The notes under the pieces are model-generated. The model saw only the letters and a program-made list of their open reading frames with translations, did no database searches and was not told the DNA's origin. From Paenibacillus antarcticus (GTDB lineage Bacteria > Bacillota > Bacilli > Paenibacillales > Paenibacillaceae), in NCBI RefSeq assembly GCF_001637225.1, contig NZ_LVJI01000022.1, positions 1-49,434 on the forward strand: a DNA stretch of 49,434 nt, given 5' to 3'. Position 1 is the stretch's first letter, and each line of letters opens with the position of its first letter. This document shows, in pieces, positions 7,584 to 15,992 of the stretch. The position numbers and the translations under genes were made by a program.

Positions 7584-10500
7584 ATGAAGAAGATGGTGTC
7601 AATCATTGTGGCCAGTATCCTTGTAGGTTCTGGATTGCTTCAAAGTCAAGTGCAGGCGGCTGCACCTATTGGTATTTATATTAATGGCGTAAAGTTATCA
7701 ACAGATCAAGCACCGGTAGTAGTTTCGAGTCGAGCTCTTTTGCCTTTACGAGCTATTTTCGAAGCATTAGATGCGACGGTAGATTGGAATTCAAAGACGA
7801 AGGTCGTAACAGCCAATAAGGATGGGAACACAATCGTCTTGAAATTAGGTGCTAACACGGCAACGATAAATAATTCAACAGTATCGCTTGATGTACCTGT
7901 TCAAAGTATAAAAGGTAGAACGATGATTCCAGTTCGGTTCGTCAGTGAAGCATTGGGTGAATCAGTTGATTGGAACTCTGCGACTCAAAGAGTAACCATT
8001 ACAACATCTACAGAAGTAAACCCAGTATCTTATGTGAATACAAGAGTGAATGGTCAATCGGGAAATGGAAGTGATTTGAACGTAAGCTTCCCTAAGGCAG
8101 CGAAGGAGAATAACGTTGGCGAATATCGCATTTTTGTTGTGAAGTCAGGAGCTTCCTCAAGTTTCAATGTCACAACAGCTTTATCGAACTATAACTACAC
8201 TTCTGTCCCAGTCCAAGGAAGGGATGTAGCTCTAACGTTGTCCTATCAAGCTAAGGACACGAGTGGAGAATTGATTAAAGCGAATCAATCTTATAATGTA
8301 TATGTACTTACTGTAGGGAAGGGCTCTACTTCAAGTATCCTTTCTAATGCTTCCCAAACCGTGACTTTATCTGTAGGTTCTCCAGTAGCTGCTGTAACGA
8401 GCGTTACACCTACTGACGTAAGTGAATATGGTGATGGACGCGATATGAAAGTAACTTTTACTAAGCCTCAGATAGATAATAATATCGCTAATTATAGGGT
8501 TATGGTTGTAAAGACTGCGAATGCTAGTAAATTCGACGTAACTACTGCGAATGGTGTCACGAGTAATAACTACACGACAGTTAATAAATCAGGCACAACA
8601 CTAACGACAACATTAACGTCATCTTCTAGAGATACCGCAGGAGATCTAATTAAGAACGGTGTATCTTATACAGTATTTGTTCTATCCGTAAGCAATAATA
8701 GCAATGCATATTCAAATAAATTATCTTCTGGATCTTCTATCACATTGAATAACAACCCTGTGGTAGCACCTGTGATTACCAGAGTGGATGATGTGAGTGA
8801 TTATGGCGACGGACGCGATTTACGGGTCAGTTTTAATAAAGTGTCAGAAGAGTCCAGATTAGGCTCTTATCGTATTTATGTAGTGAAAGAAAACAATGCG
8901 TACAACTTTAATTTAAATACTGCCAATGCAGTATCAAGCGCAAACTATACGTATGTGAGTAAGACAGGGTACAATATCAGCCAATCACTTGCATCGAGTG
9001 CAAGAGATGTAGATGGTGCAGCCATTAGGAGTGGTGTTAGTTATCGAGTATTTGTCATGTCAGTAGGATCAGGAAATTATGCCGGGAATAATGTATTGTC
9101 ATCGTACTCATCTGCGATTGTGTTATCAGGCAATTATAATGTTAGTGCAGTAACGAGTCTTGGGGTAAATGACGTAAGTGACTATAATGATGGTCGAGAT
9201 CTACGTGTTTCATTTAACCGAGTGGCTGATGAATCTACTATTAGTCATTATCGTGTCATGGTTGTAAAGACTGGAAATGTGAGCAACTTCAGTCTAACTA
9301 AGGCTAATGCCGTATCTTCCTCGAACTATACGTATGTAAGTAAGACGGGATACAATATCAGCCAATCACTTGCATCGAGTGCAAGAGATGTAGATGGTGC
9401 AGCAATTAAAAATGGTGTGAGTTACCGAGTATTAGTCCTATCTGTGGGAACGGGAAATAATGCAGGAAGTAATGCATTATCAGATTACTCATCTTCGATT
9501 ACGTTATCAGGTAATTATAATGTTAGTGCCGTAACGAATGTTGGGGTTAACGATGTAAGTGACTTTAATAATGGTAGTGATTTGCAGGTTTCGTTCAATC
9601 GAATAAATGATGAATCTACGATTAATCAATACCGCGTAATGGTTGTAAAAGCAGAAAATGCGAGGTACTTTGATTTATCGGTAGCCAATGGAGTATCTAG
9701 CGCCAATTATACGAATGTAAGTAAGACGGGATACAATATCAGCCAATCACTTGGAACGACTGCAAGAGATGTAGACGGAGCAGCAATTAAAAATGGTGTG
9801 AGTTACCGAGTATTTGTCCTATCTGTGGGAACGGGAAATAATGCAGGAAGTAATGCATTGTCAGATAACTCATCTGCGATTACGTTATCAGGCAATTATA
9901 ACGTTAGTGCTGTAACGAATATTGGTGTTAACGATGTAAGTGATTTTAATAATGGTAGTGATTTGCAGGTTTCGTTCAATCGAATAGAAAATGAATCTAC
10001 GATTAGTGAATATCGTGTGATGATTGTCAAAACAAAAAATGAATCTAATTTCACTCCTGCAATCGCGAATCAATTGCCTAGCTCGAATTATACGGCCGTA
10101 AAAAAAATCGGGAAGAACATTAATCAGATACTCGGATCGGATGCAAGAGATGTAGATGGAGCAAGGATTAAAAACGGTGAACGTTACCGAGTGTATGTAT
10201 TGTCTGTGGGAACGGGAAGTTATATCGGTAATAATGCCTTATCTTCAGGATCAACTGATATCACGCTTTCAAGTGTTGTATTGGTGGAAGGAGTGACCAA
10301 TTTTTCCGCTACATCGGTCAACAAAACAGGCAATGCAAGTGACATCCAAGTTGTTTTTACCGCATCAGCTAATGAGAGTGCGGTTCAAGAGTACAGAATC
10401 ATGGTCGTGAAATCGGGTGAAGTTAGTTCTTTTGATTTAACTAAGGCCAGTAACATCAGTTTTGGAAATTATATAGTAGTACCTACTAAACAAGGTGGGA

Positions 10501-10706
10501 GTATTTCGCAGTTCTTGCAAGATACAGCGAAAGACACAAGGGGAGAGGTTATTACCACGGAAAATGGATACAATGTTTTTGTTCTTACTGTGGCTAATGG
10601 AACTGTAAGCACAGTTAATGCTCTGAGTGTTGCAAGTAGTATAGTGCAGCTCTCCACACCAGCAGTAACATCACAGGCAACAGAATCAGTCCCAACAACA
10701 CCTTAA
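7584..10706 (+). CDS. Secreted stalk-domain protein with seven tandem repeats
   Basis: 1040 aa with a signal peptide (about 1-25, ending VQA). Residues ~28-145 form a copper amine oxidase N-terminal-like ('stalk') domain: two halves each ending in PLRAIFEALDATVDWN / PVRFVSEALGESVDWN. This non-catalytic domain is common in Paenibacillus surface proteins. Then follow seven ~126-residue repeats starting near 145, 266, 391, 517, 644, 771 and 898. Each has a GSDLxVSF strand, YRVMVVK, an ARDVDGAxIKNG turn and YRVFVLSVG, suggesting a beta-sandwich (fibronectin-III-like) fold. Repeats 4-6 have an exact 381-bp period and are nearly identical in places. No enzymatic motif and no LPXTG or SLH anchor is seen; the tail is Thr/Ser-rich. 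Probably a secreted or wall-associated structural or adhesive protein. RBS GGGAGG precedes the ATG. Confidence 0.8.
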   Translation: MKKMVSIIVASILVGSGLLQSQVQAAAPIGIYINGVKLSTDQAPVVVSSRALLPLRAIFEALDATVDWNSKTKVVTANKDGNTIVLKLGANTATINNSTVSLDVPVQSIKGRTMIPVRFVSEALGESVDWNSATQRVTITTSTEVNPVSYVNTRVNGQSGNGSDLNVSFPKAAKENNVGEYRIFVVKSGASSSFNVTTALSNYNYTSVPVQGRDVALTLSYQAKDTSGELIKANQSYNVYVLTVGKGSTSSILSNASQTVTLSVGSPVAAVTSVTPTDVSEYGDGRDMKVTFTKPQIDNNIANYRVMVVKTANASKFDVTTANGVTSNNYTTVNKSGTTLTTTLTSSSRDTAGDLIKNGVSYTVFVLSVSNNSNAYSNKLSSGSSITLNNNPVVAPVITRVDDVSDYGDGRDLRVSFNKVSEESRLGSYRIYVVKENNAYNFNLNTANAVSSANYTYVSKTGYNISQSLASSARDVDGAAIRSGVSYRVFVMSVGSGNYAGNNVLSSYSSAIVLSGNYNVSAVTSLGVNDVSDYNDGRDLRVSFNRVADESTISHYRVMVVKTGNVSNFSLTKANAVSSSNYTYVSKTGYNISQSLASSARDVDGAAIKNGVSYRVLVLSVGTGNNAGSNALSDYSSSITLSGNYNVSAVTNVGVNDVSDFNNGSDLQVSFNRINDESTINQYRVMVVKAENARYFDLSVANGVSSANYTNVSKTGYNISQSLGTTARDVDGAAIKNGVSYRVFVLSVGTGNNAGSNALSDNSSAITLSGNYNVSAVTNIGVNDVSDFNNGSDLQVSFNRIENESTISEYRVMIVKTKNESNFTPAIANQLPSSNYTAVKKIGKNINQILGSDARDVDGARIKNGERYRVYVLSVGTGSYIGNNALSSGSTDITLSSVVLVEGVTNFSATSVNKTGNASDIQVVFTASANESAVQEYRIMVVKSGEVSSFDLTKASNISFGNYIVVPTKQGGSISQFLQDTAKDTRGEVITTENGYNVFVLTVANGTVSTVNALSVASSIVQLSTPAVTSQATESVPTTP

Positions 10707-10753
10707 GAAACCATTTAGAATGGAAATGAGATAAATACTTCTAGAATAACGTG

Positions 10754-10793
10754 AAAGCAAGCCTTGGGATTCATCCCAAGGCTTGCTTTTTTT
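10754..10793 (+). terminator. Strong bidirectional-type terminator
   Basis: Perfect 16-bp stem (10754-10769 with 10774-10789) around the tetraloop TTCA, running into T7. It lies between convergent genes and can also serve the minus-strand two-component operon. Confidence 0.9.
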
Positions 10794-10821
10794 GGTTTGT
10801 GTCATGATGTTAAAATTCTTA

Positions 10822-12315
10822 TTAAATTATGGAACGATGATTCAAGACAGGAGTCTCCACAATAAAGACAGTACCCTTACCTTGTTGGCTTTCAATATGG
10901 ATGCTTCCGCCATGTGCTTCGACAATGGCTTTAGTAATGGATAAGCCAAGGCCTGCTCCGCCATATTTACGAGTTCTGGACGAGTCACTACGATAAAAGC
11001 GTTCAAACACATGAAGAAGGTGGTCTTCATGGATACCTACACCATTATCTTGTATCGCAAGTTGAGTACGATCTCCAGTTGTATGAAGGGTAATTGTGAT
11101 TATCCCGTTCTTGGGATCCGTATGCTGGACGGCATTTTGGAATAAATTCAATATCACTTGTTTCATTTTATCTGGATCATAAGTTCCTTTAATGCCATAA
11201 GTAAGATCCAAATCAATTGTACGCTCTCCTGCAAGAATGACAAGTTGAGGTCTCATTTCACGGATGAGTTCACCTAAGTTCACTTCTGTTAATTGAAGTT
11301 GAGGCGAGCGATCCATCTTGGCAAGTAGCAATAGATCCTCTACTAATTTATTCACTCGTTTAGATTCTCCATACATGCTCTTCAAGGCACTTGTCAGCTG
11401 TTCCGGATTAGCGGCGGCCCCGCGAAGCAGTACTTCTAGAAAACCATGTATAGAGGTCAGAGGTGTTCTTAGCTCATGAGAAGCATCGGCAATGAAACGC
11501 CTCATTTGTTCTCTAGCTTCTTTTTCAGATTCGAATGAAATTTCAAGTCGCTCGAGCATTCCATTAAAGGACACAGATAAGCGGTCAATTTCCTCCTGAC
11601 CATGAGATACGGGAAACCGTTCCGCCAAATTACCGACATCTGTTTGTTCAACAGATTTCACCATATTAGATAATGGAAGCAAGGTGCGAAGAAGTAAAGG
11701 CAAGTAAAGAGCCGCCCCACCAACTAAGGCAATGGCTGATAGACTGAAAAATATGAGTAACTGCTGCATAACCTGATCTTGTAATGGTGCTGTTTTAGTA
11801 CCCATTTGAACAATGCTATCCGAGCGATTCGGTGCTTCTAGCGGTCTGAATACAACCAATTGTTCATTACCATTTGAATCCTGAACTATCTTATAGGGAA
11901 TTTCTTTATGAAGATTAGATTTCTCTAGTATCTGTTGATATTCTTCCGCTGAGAGTGTAGGAGAGACATTGCCACTACTTTCGTTTATATCGATGGAGGT
12001 ACCATCAGAATCGATCCAAGACAATGAAGAGTCTGGTATGAATAGGAAGGCATTGCCTCCTGGACGGGTTAAAGGCTTATTGCGGGAGTCGTCAAAGCTC
12101 TTCCTCATAAACCAATCCCTCGGCATAGATTGCATTTGTGCCTCCATGGTCTCTGCTTGTTTCTTATAAAGGAAATCCTTCATGACAACATACTGTAGTA
12201 CTCCAACTAACAGCAGAAGGACGGCCATAATCAATAAAGAACGGGTAAGAAGCTGGAACCTTAATGAACGAGGAGCGAATAGATGCTTAGCTCGAGTAGT
12301 CCAGTTCTTGATCAT
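10822..12315 (-). CDS. Sensor histidine kinase (HisKA/HATPase)
   Basis: 497 aa. TM helix ~26-46, extracytoplasmic sensor loop ~47-185, second TM ~186-212, HAMP linker ~212-265, and HisKA with FIADASHELRTPLTSIHG (phospho-acceptor H280). The HATPase_c domain shows NLFQNAVQHT (N box), DNGVGI (G1), FERFYR (F box) and GGAGLGLSI (G2). Complete, with normal spacing of domains. The start overlaps the response regulator stop (ATGA), so the pair is co-translated. The regulon is not deducible; the neighbouring secreted helical protein on the same strand could be a target. The sensor domain has no recognised ligand motif. Confidence 0.93.
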   Translation of the reverse strand: MIKNWTTRAKHLFAPRSLRFQLLTRSLLIMAVLLLLVGVLQYVVMKDFLYKKQAETMEAQMQSMPRDWFMRKSFDDSRNKPLTRPGGNAFLFIPDSSLSWIDSDGTSIDINESSGNVSPTLSAEEYQQILEKSNLHKEIPYKIVQDSNGNEQLVVFRPLEAPNRSDSIVQMGTKTAPLQDQVMQQLLIFFSLSAIALVGGAALYLPLLLRTLLPLSNMVKSVEQTDVGNLAERFPVSHGQEEIDRLSVSFNGMLERLEISFESEKEAREQMRRFIADASHELRTPLTSIHGFLEVLLRGAAANPEQLTSALKSMYGESKRVNKLVEDLLLLAKMDRSPQLQLTEVNLGELIREMRPQLVILAGERTIDLDLTYGIKGTYDPDKMKQVILNLFQNAVQHTDPKNGIITITLHTTGDRTQLAIQDNGVGIHEDHLLHVFERFYRSDSSRTRKYGGAGLGLSITKAIVEAHGGSIHIESQQGKGTVFIVETPVLNHRSII

Positions 12316-13037
12316 GGCAGATCAATCCGGTATCCGGCACCTCTAAGGGTACGAATAAGCCGATGTTCCTTATCGTTCAATTTCTCTCGAATCGAGCGAA
12401 TATAGACCTCAACAATATTCTCTTCTCCTCCAAAATCATAACTCCACACTTTGTCTAGAATTTTACTCTTGCTAAGCACGATGCCATGATTCAAGACCAT
12501 GAATTTCAGAAGCTCATATTCCGTAGGTGATAGTTCTAGTACTTTCTGTTGATACGTTATTTCTTTTCTAAGATCGTCGATCTGGAAAGGGCCGTGAACA
12601 ACTTCCCCTAGTAAACTTGGAAATTGATTACGCAGTCGCGCTTGAATTCTTGCAAGGAGTTCATCGAAGCTGAATGGCTTTACCATGTAATCGTCTGCTC
12701 CGAGTGTTAATCCCTTAACCCGATCATCTATTTCGTCTTTAGCCGTTAACATAATAATAGCTACATTAAATCCAAGCTTCTTAATCATTCGGCAGGCTTC
12801 GAACCCATCAACCCCGGGCATCATCACATCAAGAATAACAACGTGTGGTTGGAATTCTTGAGCTAAAGTGACGGCGCTCATCCCATCAGGTGCTGTTCTA
12901 ATCTCAAATCCTTCATTGGTTAATCCAATATCTAAGAACTGTAATATATGAGGTTCATCATCAACCAGCATGATTCGTATTCCCTTAACTGTATTCATCT
13001 TGTCACCGTCCCTAGACAATATCTTTCTCTTCATCAT
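12312..13037 (-). CDS. OmpR/PhoB-family response regulator
   Basis: 241 aa. Receiver domain with the acidic pair (LVDDEPH), phospho-acceptor D70 in VVILDVMMPG, and conserved K120 in DDYMVKPFSF. The C-terminal winged helix runs from ~145 (ELSPTEYELLKFMVLNHGIVLSKSKILDKVW...VEVYIRSIREKL...RTLRGAGYRI). The start at 13037 is kept because AGAGGTG lies just upstream; an internal ATG at 12998 would also give a full receiver domain. Cotranscribed with the histidine kinase. A direct repeat of the type bound by this family lies in its own leader (13062-13078). Confidence 0.93.
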   Translation of the reverse strand: MMKRKILSRDGDKMNTVKGIRIMLVDDEPHILQFLDIGLTNEGFEIRTAPDGMSAVTLAQEFQPHVVILDVMMPGVDGFEACRMIKKLGFNVAIIMLTAKDEIDDRVKGLTLGADDYMVKPFSFDELLARIQARLRNQFPSLLGEVVHGPFQIDDLRKEITYQQKVLELSPTEYELLKFMVLNHGIVLSKSKILDKVWSYDFGGEENIVEVYIRSIREKLNDKEHRLIRTLRGAGYRIDLP

Positions 13038-13061
13038 TATGCACCTCTATGCTGAATTTTT

Positions 13062-13078
13062 ACTGAGGGTCTACTGAG
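13062..13078 (-). promoter_or_regulatory. Candidate response-regulator binding site
   Basis: Two direct CTCAGT hexamers (ACTGAG on the + strand at 13062-13067 and 13073-13078) separated by 5 bp, giving the 11-bp period typical of OmpR/PhoB-family tandem sites. It lies between the likely promoter and the regulator start, so binding there would fit autoregulation. Confidence 0.4.
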
Positions 13079-13088
13079 TTACAGCTTA

Positions 13089-13117
13089 ATCATAGCATGT
13101 CCCACAAGATATCCTAA
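13089..13117 (-). promoter_or_regulatory. Candidate promoter of the two-component operon
   Basis: On the minus strand TTAGGA, 17-nt spacer, TATGAT, preceded by TGC as an extended -10. About 50 bp upstream of the response regulator start. Confidence 0.4.
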
Positions 13118-13170
13118 GTGAAGAGAAAGGAATGAACTTCAGGAGAAAGAAGAATAAGATGATATAGGTG

Positions 13171-14001
13171 TCACGAAGCAAGCTGTAATTGGACCTTGCG
13201 TTCAATTTCACTAATTTTTTGTTCCAATAAGTAAGTTTTTTCTTTATGTTCTATTACCTTCTTAGCGTGTGTTACTAATGCATCAAGAGACCTTAAGGTG
13301 GTAGATATATTACCATTCTTAATGGATTGTTTGAGGGTTAAAGTCTCAGTAATGAATTTTTTCTGTGTCATGCTAGCGGCGTTCTTGGATACCTTAATCT
13401 GCACTTTAAGTGGAGCGATACCGTCAAGTGTGGCACGAAGTAATTTCTTTGTTGCAGCGGTCTTACTCTTCGCTGTCGTATAGGAACTCTCTTTATTTCG
13501 AATATCTGTACGTGCTAGTTGTACGGCGATCTTCATGCTCTCTGTCTGCGATAGGAGAAGATTATAAATTTCTTTATGATTGAGCTTCTTGGCTACCGCC
13601 TTCTGTTGATTGAGTGACTCATACATACTGAATAGCGGTTTGTACCGTTCTCTTGCTTGAGTAAGCTTAGCTTGTAAATTTGTGAGTTTGTCTGAATCAA
13701 CAAGTTGAATTTTTTTCTTTACAACAATTAGTGTTTCCTCGTTTAAATAGTGAAGGTCTTTGATTTTATTGTCCCACTCTTGATCTTGTTGTTGTAGCTT
13801 TAGAATATTGGCATATTGATTATTCATCAAGTTTGCTGAAGATGAATTGGCTGAAGCAGCCATCTTATCAAAGGCGGTTCTCGCTGAGGTTGATAATTCA
13901 AAAGAAGCAGCTAATACGGAGATAGGAAACAGAGTAACGAGTGTAAGGGTAAGCATAAGACTAAGGAATAAGGTGGACAATCGCTTCATTGTAGTCATCA
14001 T
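13171..14001 (-). CDS. Secreted helical (coiled-coil) protein, unknown
   Basis: About 276 aa from the ATG at 14001, chosen because TAGGAGG lies 5 nt upstream. A signal peptide follows (MMTTMKRLSTLFLSLMLTLT..., cleavage near VLAAS). The mature protein is almost entirely charged alpha-helix with heptad-like spacing (QAKLTQARERYKPL, KVVKKKIQLV, LLEQKISEIERKVQL) and no cysteines or catalytic motif. It lies upstream of the two-component genes on the same strand, with its own promoter and a terminator-like leader hairpin. I do not recognise a named family; it could be an envelope-associated scaffold or a sensor-kinase partner. Confidence 0.7.
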   Translation of the reverse strand: MMTTMKRLSTLFLSLMLTLTLVTLFPISVLAASFELSTSARTAFDKMAASANSSSANLMNNQYANILKLQQQDQEWDNKIKDLHYLNEETLIVVKKKIQLVDSDKLTNLQAKLTQARERYKPLFSMYESLNQQKAVAKKLNHKEIYNLLLSQTESMKIAVQLARTDIRNKESSYTTAKSKTAATKKLLRATLDGIAPLKVQIKVSKNAASMTQKKFITETLTLKQSIKNGNISTTLRSLDALVTHAKKVIEHKEKTYLLEQKISEIERKVQLQLAS

Positions 14002-14029
14002 ATAACCTCCTAAATAATTGGACACACAC

Positions 14030-14078
14030 AAAAAGCACCCGTAAGAAAGGCATCAAAAGCCTTTTCTTACAGGTGCTT
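14030..14078 (-). promoter_or_regulatory. Attenuator-like leader hairpin
   Basis: On the minus strand AAGCACC-x-GTAAGAAAAGGC pairs across a short loop (TTTTGAT) with GCCTTTCTTAC-x-GGTGCTT, followed by a T run. It looks like an intrinsic terminator but lies between the promoter at 14120-14148 and the gene start at 14001, with no gene of its own upstream. This suggests transcription attenuation. No known riboswitch aptamer was recognised in the short leader. Confidence 0.6.
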
Positions 14079-14119
14079 CCTGCATTGAAATCAAATAAAC
14101 CACTATTAATATTTCCATA

Positions 14120-14148
14120 AATATACATCATGGTTTATTAGGAGTCAA
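14120..14148 (-). promoter_or_regulatory. Sigma-A promoter of the helical-protein gene
   Basis: On the minus strand TTGACT (14143-14148), 17-nt spacer, TATATT (14120-14125). Near-consensus and ~120 bp upstream of the start at 14001, so the leader of ~110 nt includes the terminator-like hairpin. Confidence 0.7.
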
Positions 14149-14354
14149 CAGTAGCATTCAGTAGATTTTCAGCAGTGCTTTAGATTCATTTCAGGAGCGG
14201 AATGTATAATGAGTGAGAACGAGCGGAATAACCGCTGGTGATATCAATGTGATCAAGGCAAACATATTCCTTATTGTGGATATGTATATTGAATGTATTC
14301 CTTCTGTGGTTGAGTTTAATAGGTTTGAATTCGGCAAAAAAATACATTTTTTTA

Positions 14355-14383
14355 TTGACTATTTTTTTACAACAGGGGATTAT
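14355..14383 (+). promoter_or_regulatory. Candidate promoter of the acyltransferase operon
   Basis: TTGACT at 14355-14360, 17-nt spacer, GATTAT at 14378-14383. About 130 bp upstream of the MBOAT start. The rest of 14149-14514 holds no convincing gene. Confidence 0.35.
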
Positions 14384-14514
14384 TAGAGATAACATCCTAT
14401 TTTTGAAAATACAAGAAAGTATAAGTATCACTTAATACTTTTCTTCTTATGTTTTCGAAGAGATGGATATTTTGATTATTCGTACGTTCGGTGATAGACA
14501 TAAATGGAGTGGGA

Positions 14515-15972
14515 GTGAAAGGGTTGCTGTTCAATACGTATGTTTTTATTTTTGCATTCTGGCCGATTTCGGTAGGAATATACTTCTTACTTAACCGTCT
14601 TCGGTATGTTACTGCCGCGAAGTTATCATTAGTAATTGCCTCGTTGTTCTTTTACAGTTGGTGGAACATTAGTTACCTTCCTTTGATTCTTGGATCGATT
14701 GGGTTTAACTATATCGTTGGACGCTTACTTCAAGTAGCAGTGCACGGTAATCATGATGATGTAACTATAGACAAAGAAGACAAGGATCAACGATCCAAGC
14801 GAAAAGGGTTATTACGTTCACCTAAAGCACTTCTTATCATAGGACTAGTTGGGAACATTCTTTTACTCGGATATTATAAGTATACTGATTTCTTTCTGAT
14901 CAATTTAACGGAAATATCCGGTCACACATTCCCATTGCTGAAACTTATATTACCTTTAGGAATTAGCTTCTTTACATTCACACAAATTGCTTACTTAGTT
15001 GATGCTTACCGTGGTAAGACGCGTGAGTATAACCTCATGAGCTATATCTTGTTCGTTACGTTCTATCCGCATCTTATTGCTGGTCCTATTCTTCATCACA
15101 GTGAAATGATGCCTCAATTCGATAGACTGCGCAATAAGCATTGGAATTGGAATAATGCTTCTAAGGGAATCTACATTTTTTGTATAGGATTATTCAAAAA
15201 AGTTGTTATAGCAGATACGTTCGCCGAATTTGCAAATGATGGTTTCACTTCAGCTCATCAATTCGTGGACACTTGGGTTGCAACGTTGTCGTATACATTA
15301 CAATTGTACTTTGACTTCAGTGGATATACAGACATGGCGATCGGGGCTGCGCTCTTGTTCAACATCGTATTGCCACAGAACTTTAACTCGCCATATAAGG
15401 CGTTAAGTATTCAAGATTTCTGGCGCCGCTGGCATATGACACTTAGTCGTTTCCTACGTGATTACATCTATTTCCCACTAGGTGGAAGCAGACGTGGTGA
15501 GCTAATTGCTATGCGAAATGTAATCATCACGTTCATTATAGGTGGATTCTGGCATGGCGCAGGCTGGACGTTCTTAATGTGGGGTTTCTTGCACGGAGCG
15601 GGACAAGCTGTTCATCGTATGTGGATGAAGGTAGGTAAACCTCTTCCCAAATGGTTCGCATGGTTCATAACGTTCATATTTATAAATATAGCATGGGTAT
15701 TCTTCCGTGCAGATACGGTGACTCAAGCGTTACGTTTATTAAAAGGAATGGTAGGACTTAATGGGCTAGATCTTGGCTCACTTAAAACACTTGCACCAGC
15801 CGGACTATTCATTCTTATTTTCTTACCAATCGTATTATTTGCATCAAATTCGTCTGAGCGTATGGAAGCATTCAGACCTTCTTGGAAGAAAGCTGTATTT
15901 ATGGCAGTTATCTTCGTTATTTCGTTACTTTATTTCAACCGAATTACTGAATTCCTGTACTTTAATTTCTAG
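14515..15972 (+). CDS. MBOAT-family O-acyltransferase (AlgI/DltB-like)
   Basis: About 485 aa, with 10 or more hydrophobic segments. The conserved MBOAT blocks are present: YFDFSGYTDMAIG, FWRRWHMTLSRFLRDYIYFPLGG, and the catalytic histidine region GGFWHGAGWTFLMWGFLHGAGQ (first His near residue 347). AlgI/DltB proteins pass an acyl group, usually acetyl, across the membrane for a polysaccharide or teichoic acid. The long FWRRWH...PLGG block favours the AlgI branch. The GTG at 14515 is chosen because GGAG lies 5 nt upstream; in-frame GTG codons at 14491 and 14509 lie upstream. The next gene, 20 bp downstream, encodes an SGNH/AlgJ-like partner, the usual pairing. The acceptor glycan is unknown; no glycan synthesis genes are nearby. 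Confidence 0.88.
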   Translation: MKGLLFNTYVFIFAFWPISVGIYFLLNRLRYVTAAKLSLVIASLFFYSWWNISYLPLILGSIGFNYIVGRLLQVAVHGNHDDVTIDKEDKDQRSKRKGLLRSPKALLIIGLVGNILLLGYYKYTDFFLINLTEISGHTFPLLKLILPLGISFFTFTQIAYLVDAYRGKTREYNLMSYILFVTFYPHLIAGPILHHSEMMPQFDRLRNKHWNWNNASKGIYIFCIGLFKKVVIADTFAEFANDGFTSAHQFVDTWVATLSYTLQLYFDFSGYTDMAIGAALLFNIVLPQNFNSPYKALSIQDFWRRWHMTLSRFLRDYIYFPLGGSRRGELIAMRNVIITFIIGGFWHGAGWTFLMWGFLHGAGQAVHRMWMKVGKPLPKWFAWFITFIFINIAWVFFRADTVTQALRLLKGMVGLNGLDLGSLKTLAPAGLFILIFLPIVLFASNSSERMEAFRPSWKKAVFMAVIFVISLLYFNRITEFLYFNF

Positions 15973-15992
15973 CTGGAAGGGAGAAACACGTT

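Noticed and set aside
14200..14290. Possible c-di-GMP (GEMM) riboswitch because of AAGGCAAAC
   Set aside because: Only a short fragment matches; the conserved GGACGCAAAGC half and the paired stems are missing.
14186..14431. 81-codon minus-strand frame upstream of the MBOAT gene
   Set aside because: No convincing ribosome site or domain, and it covers the promoter region of the acyltransferase operon.
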